Of a stretch of 64,000 nucleotides of DNA, positions 24,836 through 33,520 are shown piece after piece (the first letter of the stretch is position 1; each line of letters opens with the position of its first letter). Source of the DNA: Athripsodes cinereus (lineage: Eukaryota > Arthropoda > Insecta > Trichoptera > Leptoceridae); NCBI GenBank assembly GCA_947579605.1, contig OX388307.1:8471237-8535236 (forward strand). Reading direction: 5' to 3'. The notes beneath the pieces are model-generated. The model did no database searches, was not told the origin of the DNA, and saw only the letters and a list, made by a program, of their open reading frames with translations. The translations under genes and the position numbers were made by a program.

Positions 24836-24836
<1 letters not shown>
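24745..24836 (+). repeat. tRNA-derived SINE, diverged copy
   Basis: B box GGTTCAATTTC at 24791-24801, preceded by a weak A-box region (GTGTTGAGGTC) about 40 bp upstream and followed by a 'cgacccactccactttcatc' body like that of the copy at 17208. It runs into an (AT)n microsatellite. Confidence 0.55.

Positions 24837-24869
<33 letters not shown>
24837..24869. repeat. (AT)n microsatellite
   Basis: About 16 AT units directly after the SINE copy; probably the expanded 3' tail of that SINE. Confidence 0.9.
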
Positions 24870-24870
<1 letters not shown>

Positions 24871-25040
24871 ACAATTTGTAAAGCGCCGTTTACTCATAAC
24901 ATGACCTCAAGGGCGCTGTAAATCGTATCCATCACCCGAAACTCCCAGCAAAAATGTGTGTCTTCAACCCTCTTTTAAAACTCTCTCCATTCACCTCCTC
25001 TCGCAGACACAGAGGCAGCTTGTTCCAACATCTTTCATAT
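24870..25040 (+). repeat. Dispersed repeat with AAAGCGCCGTTT box
   Basis: GGACAATTTGTAAAGCGCCG then 'ctcaagggcgctgtaaat' and a C-rich 'attcacctcctctcgcagac' stretch. The minus strand of 45345-45400 reads GGATGATTTGTAAAGCGCCG then 'cctcaagggc', so these are two copies of one family. Class unknown. Confidence 0.45.
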
Positions 25041-26017
25041 TTATAATATTTCGTATTTATAATATTGGTACACAAGTAGTAGGTAGAACTCTATATTTGA
25101 ATCAACCAACGTTTTGTTTTACAACAGGTGTCTCACTCATTTATGCAACATATTTTTTGTTTTAATATCATTTAGGGTGTATTTGTGTATACTTCACATA
25201 CAAATTCATCTAATTAAAAAAAGTAAGAGTAAGGTTACATTGGATCGAATATTCAAAATTGAAATTTGAAGCTGTGAAAAATCGACAATTTAATAACAAG
25301 TCGCATTTGTGCATTCAACAAACGAAGTGTCATATTTACGATTCGGTATTAACACCAACCCTTTCGGTAATAAAATTAGGTTTTGCAAAAGGCGAAACGG
25401 GCATGTGTCAAACTTCCAAGAAATGTGTCTCGCCGACGTTTTGTTTATAACCTTAATATGATGTTGAAAGGATGGAATTAATAATATAAAATAAAAAAAT
25501 CTGAGTAAAAAATATATCATGAGATTACCGAGGGTATCCTGCAATAAAAGTACACGTAAACTTTGTTTTATACCTATCACAAGAAAACTATGTGGCGTAA
25601 AGTTGAATAAGCGGGTAGGTAGGTACGTTATAAAACATTAGCAAATATGTAATAGCATATCGCTGACATGTAACGACATTTATATGATATTTCCACACAT
25701 GCAAATCATTTAGATTTTTACGTGGGGTTTCTGAAGATGCTTAAAAAATTTATGTCATCTTTAGGGATTTATCCATCAAGCTTATTTTTCAATATATCTA
25801 AACAACTCCCACAAGTGAAGTAGCTAGTGGACAAACTTCATGTACTAAAGATATGGAATGTTCTATTCGTGATACCTAAGAATGAAAAGTTCGTAAGTCG
25901 AAACATCGCAAAACGAGACAAACTTTACAATGTATCAAAAGTAGATAATAATAATACGTTAAAGTCGCAATGATTCAAAACAAAGGTGTTTCTGTGTTCC
26001 CATTAAATGTTGAAATA
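25041..26017. other. AT-rich region with one TAG-SINE scrap
   Basis: 25805-25850 ('actcccacaagtgaagtagc', then 'aacttcatgtact') looks like a worn minus-strand TAG-SINE 3' end. Otherwise nothing. Confidence 0.35.
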
Positions 26018-26025
26018 AATTAAAT

Positions 26026-26397
26026 GCCGTAGTGATGTCATTATCGGTTTCACACCCAGTACCGAAGAGCAGTATCCGAACATAGTACCAGTTACGGGTA
26101 AATTCACAGAATGACGACCTGATAAAAAAATCTCAACTAAAATAAATTAAATTGATAGATTTCGTGGAGGAGGGGTATACAACGGATACATCTTGGTACG
26201 CAAGTACCCCATCGGTATAAATCGGTAACGGGTAGTAACGAAAACGATGGATACAACTAGTTTCAGAGTACTTATCGGTAAAAGCCGGATATGGATTGCA
26301 ATGAGTAACGACGGATCCTTTGCATAACCCGTACTGTAAACCAGAAACAAAAAGTAACGAGTAATCAATAACGGGCTTATACCGGATTGACATCACA
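26026..26397. mobile_element. Probable hAT-type MITE, 372 bp
   Basis: The ends GCCGTAGTGATGTCATTATCGG (positions 26026-26047, truncated motif GTGATGTCA) and, inverted, TGTGATGTCAATCCGG match over about 15 bp with mismatches. The 8-bp sequence AATTAAAT flanks both sides (26018-26025 and 26398-26405), the duplication length of hAT elements. The interior has many GTAACGG / ATCGGTA repeats, like hAT subterminal binding motifs. The three overlapping minus frames across it (26133-26396 and neighbours) are shadows. Confidence 0.5.
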
Positions 26398-26405
26398 AAT
26401 TAAAT

Positions 26406-28258
26406 TTAATGGTCCTCCCATCCCTTGATAGATGACGCGACGAGTGCAATAAAATAAAATGAGTGAAACAAAATCAGACACCAGAAACCTTTTAACTCTT
26501 ATAGTTTTATAGCCTCTACAATAACAACATAACATGACGCTGAAAAAATCAAATGAGTGTCGAAACAGTTGAACATCACAAAAAAATAACATCGTGTGAG
26601 TCTCTTTACAATGACACGGAACGAAATGTTTTTTAATGTATAACAGATTTTATCTTTTTCTTAAAATCTTTTATCTGTAGTTTTATCATTATAAATTAGT
26701 TTTTTTGATATTTTTTTTAGTATTTATACTAGTATTTAAGAGAGTGATGATTAAAATAAAGAGTTTGTTTACAACACTTCAATAGTGCATATAAAACTCA
26801 TAAGTAACGTAAACCGCAGAAAGCTATCAATTTTACTTTTTTAATTACCCCTGAAAAATTCGTAATAATGAGTGAATAAAACTATAAAAGGTTTTTAAGT
26901 ACCTTGTAAAAATCAGTTAGTGTATTAAACATTTCACATTTAGAATGCATCTAGAATTTAACGAAATATCAATTAATATTGACTAAAACATTGGATAGTC
27001 AATTCAATCATTAGATAATGTAAAGAAAATGTTATTTTTATTTTGAAATTGGATTAAACTTGTTTGCATTCGGGTAGAAGAAAAGTAATTTGAAATTAGG
27101 AACATATTCTTGGTTAAAAAAATAATGAAACAATCCATAACAATTCACATTACAGCAGAATTACAACTATAAAACTAAAAGAACTAATTTCAGAAACCGC
27201 TATTAAACAACGAGAAAAAACGCCGTAAATATTTGATTTCGTTCTAACAGCGTACCTACTTTAGAGTAAAATTAATTTCAAATGAGAAGAATATGTTCCA
27301 TTCCACAACAAAATTTGAATAAACCAGGTAGGTAAAGAGAGTTACAATGTTAGGTCCTATTCACATGCCAAAATTTTCAAAGGATAGCCATTTGATACTT
27401 TTTTTTTTGTTCATCTTGATCTTGATCTTGTTCATAGCAATAAATTATAAATGCGTCGATTTTCTGATAATTATTTTACTAGGACGTCATCACACAGCTC
27501 TAAATTTGTCCTCCTCAATCACTCAATACAGGGCGGTGAGCGTAAAGAATAATTAACAAAATTTATAGATATAACAAATCTCATTATCCAAATAAATGTC
27601 AATATTTCGTTGCAAATAAGTACCTATAACAATTATTTCAATCAAATGCAGTGTGGTTTGTGTACAAGAAGATTTTATTACATTCAAAATAATTCCACTC
27701 GACTCTTTAGAATTTGCTTAATGTTTAAAATTAACAGTCGGCTAGTAAATAATCACAAAATTATTAATTTATATATTATTTAAAATTGTCCTTTAATAAG
27801 TAAAACGTCCAATTGATGGTTCATTCTATGAAGTATGCGACTGGTATTCGACACGTGTTACATAGGGTGAATAAAGTTTTATTTACATAGAGATTCAACC
27901 ATTTTTCGTGATTTATATCACCAACGAAAATTAGAGCTGTCAAATTAAACATCCTCTTTTATCTATGGAAACCCATCCTAAATAGTGAAGTTTATCAGAC
28001 TTTAAGATCATCACGCGCCATATATGTGGTAGGTAGGTACGTTGTTATTATTATTATTATTACAGAGATAGCAAGATCTAAAAAACACAAAAAAGACAAT
28101 AAAAAAGCAGTAACATAAATTAACGGAAAGAGAGCGAATGCAATCTCTCCAATCCATCTCTGTTTAAGGTACTATAAAACTATAGAATACTTTTCTGTAG
28201 GTACCTTCATGTTTTTAAATTTTATCGATATTTTTAAACCTATATACCTATAATTATC
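26406..28258. other. AT-rich region with small tandem repeat
   Basis: A short tandem (TTGATC)n-like run lies at 27414-27434, and a (TTA)n run at 28045-28064. No gene or mobile element was recognised. Confidence 0.4.
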
Positions 28259-28500
28259 ACCCGGGAAAGAATACGTCTCCCACTCTTTTTGTCCCTTTTT
28301 TAACGTTCTGTAAGAGGCAGGCGTACGTGAAACATCACGAATAAGATATTGAATACCTTTAATTCAGCGATGCGGTGTCCCATCCATCCTGAATGTCATA
28401 TTTTTTTGCTGTCATCGCAGATAGGACAGTTTAAATATTTATTACGTTCGGATGGTCTGCTGGCTACCCCACTCGTAGGACGTGCCGTGATGGGATAACA
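28259..28500 (+). repeat. TAG-SINE copy, near full length, diverged
   Basis: ACCCGGGAAAGAATACGTCT, then 'taagaggcaggcgtacgtga', 'ttcagcgatgcggtgtccca', GGTCTGCTGGCTACCCCACT and GTGCCGTGATGGGATA. The order matches the complete copies. The TAG tail is lost and no TSD is recognised. Confidence 0.75.
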
Positions 28501-28557
28501 TAGCATATTATTTTGATGTTTATAATTCAGCAATCGGTCATTTCATCCTTATTGAAT

Positions 28558-28595
28558 GAAGTAGTCACCACATCCGTCTATGTGGTGACTACTTC
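28558..28595. repeat. Perfect 16-bp hairpin
   Basis: GAAGTAGTCACCACAT and its exact reverse complement ATGTGGTGACTACTTC are separated by the 6-bp loop CCGTCT. It does not belong to any repeat seen elsewhere in the window. Confidence 0.85.
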
Positions 28596-28784
28596 GAATT
28601 ATTTAACAGGCTCCGATCTAGTTAGAGCAAAATCATATTGAGCGATAGCCTTTTTTATTTGTTAATTTTTAAGTAATTTTCTATAGCAACGTTATACAAT
28701 CAAATGTAACAAACATTCAGGATCTTAAAATGACTTGAAAAAATGTGTTACAAATTTATCTGCACAAAAAAGAAAGTTCTATTC

Positions 28785-29037
28785 TACTACTATCTACTAT
28801 ACCATCACGGCACATCCCACAAGTGGGGTAGCCAGCAGATCAGCTGCATGTAAGAAATATGCAAACTGTCCTCTTCGTGCCAATATAAAATCAAGACATT
28901 CTGGATGGGTGGCAAACCTCATCGCTGAATTTAAGATGTAAAATGTCTTATTTTTTTCGAACACCTGCCTTTTACAGGGCACTCGAAAACTTACGCAGAA
29001 GAGTGGGAGACCAATTCTTTACCGGGTGCTCCACGGG
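28785..29037 (-). repeat. TAG-SINE copy, complete with 11-bp TSD
   Basis: Bounded by AAGTTCTATTC at 28774-28784 and 29038-29048. In the element's own sense it runs from CCCGTGGAGCACCCGG at the 5' end, through TTCGAGTGTCCTGTAAAAGG and GCTGGCTACCCCACTTGT, to GTGATGGTATAG with a (TAG) tail. At 253 bp it is the cleanest reference copy here. It is about 95% identical by eye to the copy at 5012. Open frames over it are not genes. Confidence 0.88.
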
Positions 29038-29048
29038 AAGTTCTATTC

Positions 29049-30321
29049 CATTTTCGAAAACTCTACATTTGTCTGTACGGGCATTTTTCTATCCTATCCC
29101 ATCATGGCATCTCCTGGAAGATAAACAAAATGACATATCCTAATTTCAGAACATAAGGCTAGATACAGCCTTAAAATAACCATAGATAAAAACATATCTG
29201 TTGATAGGGTAATGCTATTTTATGTGTTGGTAGTATCCACTTTATTCTTTTTTTAAAAAAGGTTATCAAATACCATATCACTTTTATAGTAGAATTTAAT
29301 ATAGCACGGAGTATACTGTTATTATACCCTCTTAATGTCATATAAAATCAATCTACAAGATGCTTTATATAGAAAAAACCTCAGAATGGGTGAAATCGTA
29401 TATCCTTTATATAATCCCAGAACTGTAGTAGTCTTGTATTGTTCAATGCCTACACACTCGCTAAAAAGTGAACAGAATCCCAGAATTGAATAGAATATAA
29501 AAAAGCTTACTCGTATAGCTACAAAGAGTGTTTTAGAATATCCTACAAAAATATTGTGATCGAAATTTTCTCATCTATTTAAGGGCGGATTTTACCTACT
29601 CGGAATATATTTATTTGCATATAGTGCAAAAAAACGTGTGAAATACAATTATTATTTTATATGAAGGTTAGATGATAAATTTCAAAAATATTAAATCTCT
29701 CTCCGTAAAGCCCGGAAATTTATTTCATACAAAAAAAAAAAAAATATTTTTTTTCAATATCAATAATTGGTAACTAAACACATAGTTTTGTAATTAAAGG
29801 CCGCTTTATTAGTGCCTAACCACTAGACCACCAACGTAAAAAAATATAATTATATAATGTTTTTTTTATAAATAACATACGTACAAAATAGAAATCTGAC
29901 ATCTGTCAAATTTCAAACAACAATAGGTCTTTGACCAGAATATACCTATTAAAATATTACTTATTCTTTCATTTAAAAATCGAACATTGTGTCACATTGA
30001 GAACTCTTTTAAATTGTATTTTATTGTTATTCAAATATAATAAGCATAATAAATTTATAGGTCTGCGATTAAAATGAAATAAAACGCCCACAAAGGTACG
30101 CCTCATACAGAAGAATACTCGTACGAGATATGCTTTTAAGATGTTCATAATTTAGTCATTTCAAAATAAAAGTACAAAAGGTGAACCGATATATATTATG
30201 AGAAGATAATATGTTAGTACCTACGTATGGTCATATAAATATAACTCGATATAAATTTGATATTTGGTTTAGTTGGAAGAAAAAGCGTCATTGTTGTAAA
30301 ATCACCCTCTGCATATTGACG
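29049..30321. other. AT-rich region, nothing recognised
   Basis: No repeat signature or coding frame between the TAG-SINE and the tRNA-SINE at 30322. A long A run lies near 29731. Confidence 0.4.
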
Positions 30322-30480
30322 ACGGACGATGTTATGTTCTTGTCTTAGGCACGAGGACACAGGTTTGATTCTCGGCCAGGGCAAAATGAAAAATGACAAT
30401 TTTCAAATTGTTCTGGATCTGAGTGTACCATATTAAAAATTAGGTATATACAGTATTTAGTGCATTATACAAATACACAC
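30322..30480 (+). repeat. tRNA-derived SINE, diverged copy
   Basis: B box GGTTTGATTCTC at 30362-30373 with a plausible weak A box near 30328, then a body containing 'tgttctggatctgagtgtac'. The minus frame 30214-30399 over it is a shadow. Confidence 0.5.
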
Positions 30481-30482
30481 CT

Positions 30483-30612
30483 ATATGGGTTAGTTGGAAG
30501 ATATCGCGCTTCTGCGATAAACTCGCCCATTGCACAAAATATTTGTCAAGCTTGTTTATTTTATTTTGTTGATTTTTTGTGCAATAAAGGTTTTTATTAT
30601 TATTATTATAAT
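30483..30612 (+). repeat. LINE 3' tail fragment, GATATCGCGCTTCTGCG family
   Basis: TGGGTTAGTTGGAAGATATC, then GCGCTTCTGCGATAAACTCG, 'cccattgcacaaa' and GTGCAATAAAGGTTTTTATT with a (TTA)n tail. It is almost identical to 5320-5462 over its first 55 bp, which implies recent activity of that family. Confidence 0.65.
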
Positions 30613-30674
30613 ATATAAAATGTGTATCACCGCGTTAGGACAATAAATAAAAAATAATCAATAAAAACAAGATC

Positions 30675-31355
30675 ATGGATGGGTAGTGAACCTACCAATT
30701 GAAATGAAGATCAAATTTCTTATAGGTGATTTTTCACAATCATCTGCCTTCAACAGGACACTCGTAATGGGGTATTCACATTTGGCGAATATCGCCAGGC
30801 GAATTTGAAAATATTTCGCCAGGCGAAAAAACAAAATTCGCCGGACATCCATTGATCGTCACACCTGTTCACACAGTCCACCGATATAGAAATGATCTGT
30901 CAGATGCGCTTTGATTTTGACACTGATTTCAAAATGGCGGACGTCGAGATGGAGATCGCGAAGTGTTTATTTTTAGTCGAAAATGTTATAGTAGAGTTTA
31001 TAAGGCGCCTTTTAATTAGGGAAACAAACGCCACAACCAACAACAAAGATAACAGCTGTCACGAAGCGGGAAACATAATAAAATTTATAGGTTATAAAGT
31101 TTTTACCATAGATACGAACGCCGCGCACATCTGCGCATGCGCAAATCGTTCAATCGGCCGAAAAAGTTGGAGGGTGGTCAACTCGAGACGATATCGTTTC
31201 TACTGGTTTTTATCGTTTCAGACTAGCTGTCATTTTGTTCACACGGTTCAAATGGCTGGCGATATTTTGGTGGCCTGGCGATATTCGCCAAAGTGAGAAT
31301 ACCACATAAACATACAGAAAAGAATGGGAGATCTTCTCTTTGCCGGGGACATAAA
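30675..31355 (-). repeat. TAG-SINE copy split by a Harbinger-like element
   Basis: 30690-30767 ends in 'catctgccttcaacaggaca' then CTCG, and 31310-31350 continues with ACATACAGAAAAGAATGGGA, TCTTCTCTTTGCCGGGGACA. Joined across the insertion this is the normal 5' third of a minus-strand TAG-SINE. The insertion is the element at 30768-31306. Confidence 0.7.
30768..31306. mobile_element. PIF/Harbinger-like non-autonomous element, 539 bp, TSD TAA
   Basis: The left end TGGGGTATTCACATTTGGCG and the right end read inverted TGTGGTATTCTCACTTTGGC share about 35 bp including AATATCGCCAGGC. TAA flanks both sides (30765-30767 and 31307-31309). The interior is unusually GC- and CpG-rich for the window (31120-31200) and contains a 134-codon frame (30892-31296) that starts inside the element and runs into its right end. 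That frame resembles no transposase or Myb-like partner I can recognise; its 40% charged/polar N-terminal half may be chance. Confidence 0.75.
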
Positions 31356-31373
31356 ATATAAAAAAAATTGAAG

Positions 31374-31505
31374 GCCATTTAGCGATGGTGTGCGACCCAT
31401 CCTGATTGCCTTCAATTTTATCGGCATAAAAAGACAACTTGAACGTTCATTATATACGCAGTTGGTCTGCTGGCTGCCCCATCAGCGGATTGTGCCGTGA
31501 ATGTA
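31374..31505 (+). repeat. TAG-SINE copy, 5'-truncated
   Basis: 'tttagcgatggtgtgcgacc', CATCCTGATTGCCTTCA, then GGTCTGCTGGCTGCCCCATC and TTGTGCCGTGAATGTA. It lies head-to-head against the minus-strand copy that ends near 31355. Confidence 0.65.
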
Positions 31506-31975
31506 AAAACAAAATGACGTGACAGTATTTCTGTTACATATAATTATCGATTGCCGAAACAAATTACGAATTTCATCATTAAATCACTCGCGGTCGAATA
31601 ATGTTTAATGATACGCACGTTGTGTCTTTAGTTAATAACAAATAGATAATAATTGATTATGTATGCTCTCATTATAAATGCAAAAATCATATCAATAAAA
31701 TTTTAAATTAGACATTTGCTATGAAAACGAACTAGATACATATTAAAATATGTATGACGAATTTTGTACATGCGCAAGTAAATGCTAGTAATTTAAGATA
31801 ACATGACAAAAGCATGTGTGTCTAAATTATGTACATTTTATTCTCCTTTAACAGAGTGTGTAAAGAACAAAAAAAAACATTGTCTTCCTCGTAATAAATA
31901 ACAAAATTGTTTATTAAATTTAAAGTAGGTGCGTTAACGTTGTGAAAATTCATTTTAATATGAGCTTTAAAATGT
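31506..31975. other. AT-rich region, nothing recognised
   Basis: Nothing of note between the TAG-SINE pair and the palindrome beginning at 31976. Confidence 0.4.
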
Positions 31976-32536
31976 TAAACTAAACACTGTTTAATTTTCA
32001 CGTATGATTATTTAGTCAAATTTATGATTAATCCGTGGAGCACCCGGTAAAGAATTGGTCTCCCACTCTTCTGCGTAAGTTTTCGAGTGTCCTGTAAAAG
32101 GCAGGTGTTCGAAAAAATTAAGACATTCTTAATTTTTTCGAACAAAAAATCAAAAATTAAGACATACCTACTTCTTAAATTCAGCGGTGAGGCTTGCCAC
32201 CCATCCTGAATGTCTTGATTTTATATTGGCACGAAGAGGACAGTTTGCATGTTTCTTACATGCAGCTGATCTGCTGACTACCCCACTTGTGGGATATGCC
32301 GTGATGGTATAGTAGTAGTAGTAGTAGTAGTAGTAGTATTTAGTCAATTAGTATAGACTAAATTCTAATTGCCAAGCGTTTTCGCCTTGCGGCATCTTCA
32401 GGGCAAGAGTTAATTAAAAGTTTTAAGTAACTCTTGCCCTGAAGATGCCGCAAGGCGATAACGCTTGGCAATTAGAATTTAGTCTATATTAATTGACTAA
32501 ATAATCATACGTGAAAATTAAACAGTGTTTAGTTTA
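31976..32536. repeat. Palindromic (foldback) element split by a TAG-SINE
   Basis: The outer left arm 31976-32019 (TAAACACTGTTTAATTTTCA onward) pairs with 32490-32536. The inner left arm 32348-32412 pairs with 32428-32490 (CTTGCCCTGAAGATGCCGCA, 'acgcttggcaattagaattt'). Without the inserted SINE and one TSD it is a palindrome of about 233 bp with arms of about 110 bp and a 15-bp loop. The arms contain CTGAAGATGCCGCAAGGCGA, a GNRA-capped mini-hairpin like those at 24481 and 56261. Confidence 0.8.
32020..32336 (+). repeat. TAG-SINE copy with TSD, inserted in a palindrome arm
   Basis: 5' CCGTGGAGCACCCGGTAAAG, 3' GTGATGGTATAG followed by about eight TAG units. Flanked by TATTTAGTCAA at 32009-32019 and 32337-32347. 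The opposite palindrome arm has the uninterrupted site, so the insertion and its 10-11 bp duplication are directly confirmed. The copy has an internal inverted repeat of AATTTTTTCGAAC (near 32110-32150) that lengthens it to 317 bp, and an extra 13 bp before its usual 5' end. Confidence 0.88.
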
Positions 32537-33249
32537 TAATAACCTTCTTTATTCAAATAATATTGTTCACAATCACATAAATTTAAAAACAAAAGACATT
32601 AAAAGATGCATAATAATATGACAGCCACACTAGCTATAAGGCTGTGTCGTGGCAGAGAAACAGTAAATTTATCATGTTAAACAATAACAAAAATAAACAA
32701 CATGTGAGTCAGTATGTCAGTCTGTGCAGATAGTTAAAATGAGTTATGTATTTATTTATTTATTTATTAAATTTTATAAAGTTATAATTATACCTTAAAA
32801 ATAACTTATAACAAACACAAATTTTAGTCTAACTTACTTACTAAACTTACAACAATGTATGTCATGAGTGAGTGAGTCAGTGAGCGAAGTCAGTGAAAGA
32901 GTGAGTCAGTGGGCGAGCTCGCAATTGAGCCAACGAAAGAGCCAGACGAATGAAAAAACAGAATATACCAGAGAGGCGACCCAACAGCCACAACCGAACA
33001 AAAAACCCAATAGTCACAGTAAATATATACATCAAATCATTAAAATTAACTCATCACATTACACCAAAAACCTCAGCATAGCCTCAGACTCTTCCACCCC
33101 AACGTCTACAAGGTACCCTCACAAGGTTTAACATGTTAAAGCTCATATTAAAACTGTTTATGTTCTAAATGTGTGTGTAGGTAGATTTTATGTTTATTTA
33201 CTTTTTTTGTTGATATAATTATATGTATGTTTCTTTGATTTTAATGACC
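32537..33249. other. AT-rich region with imperfect GAGTCAGTGAG tandem
   Basis: 32862-32925 contains an imperfect tandem of GAGTGAGTCAGTGAGCGA type. The 87-codon frame 32868-33131 across it has a Ser/Glu-rich start produced by this repeat and is not convincing as a gene. Confidence 0.4.
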
Positions 33250-33395
33250 CGGTTGGCTTAAAGACATTACATTCTAGCGATAAACTCGCCCTCTGTACAT
33301 TGAATTATTTTACTGACATTTTTATGATACTTTGTATTGATTTTAAACATCGTAACCAATAAACAGTGAATTGTAAAATAAATAAAATAAAAAAT
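33250..33395 (+). repeat. LINE 3' tail fragment (diverged)
   Basis: TAGCGATAAACTCGCCCTCT then 'gtacattgaattattttact' and an AATAAATAAAATAAAAAA end, similar in layout to 5330-5462 and 50308-50440. Confidence 0.45.
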
Positions 33396-33399
33396 AGCA

Positions 33400-33520
33400 T
33401 GTATAGACAGATAAGGGTCGTTGGTGACTGGTTGCAGAAAGCCCAAGACAGAGATGTCTGAAGACATATGGCGGAGGATTATGTTCAGCACTGGACAGGA
33501 ATAGCAGTATGAGTTATTTG
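33400..33520 (+). pseudogene. LINE ORF2 C-terminal remnant
   Basis: One plus-strand frame reads VGDWLQKAQDRDV, a stop, then RHMAEDYVQHWTGIA. This resembles the final 'W...AQDR..W..L...Y...' segment of LINE reverse-transcriptase proteins. It is short, interrupted by a stop, and unplaced as to clade. Confidence 0.4.

Noticed and set aside
26133..26396. Two overlapping minus frames of 87 and 73 codons
   Set aside because: They lie inside the candidate hAT MITE and differ only by frame; composition follows the internal repeats.
32862..32925. GAGTCAGTGAG tandem as a possible CRISPR-like array
   Set aside because: Units are irregular, adjacent without spacers, and the genome is eukaryotic.
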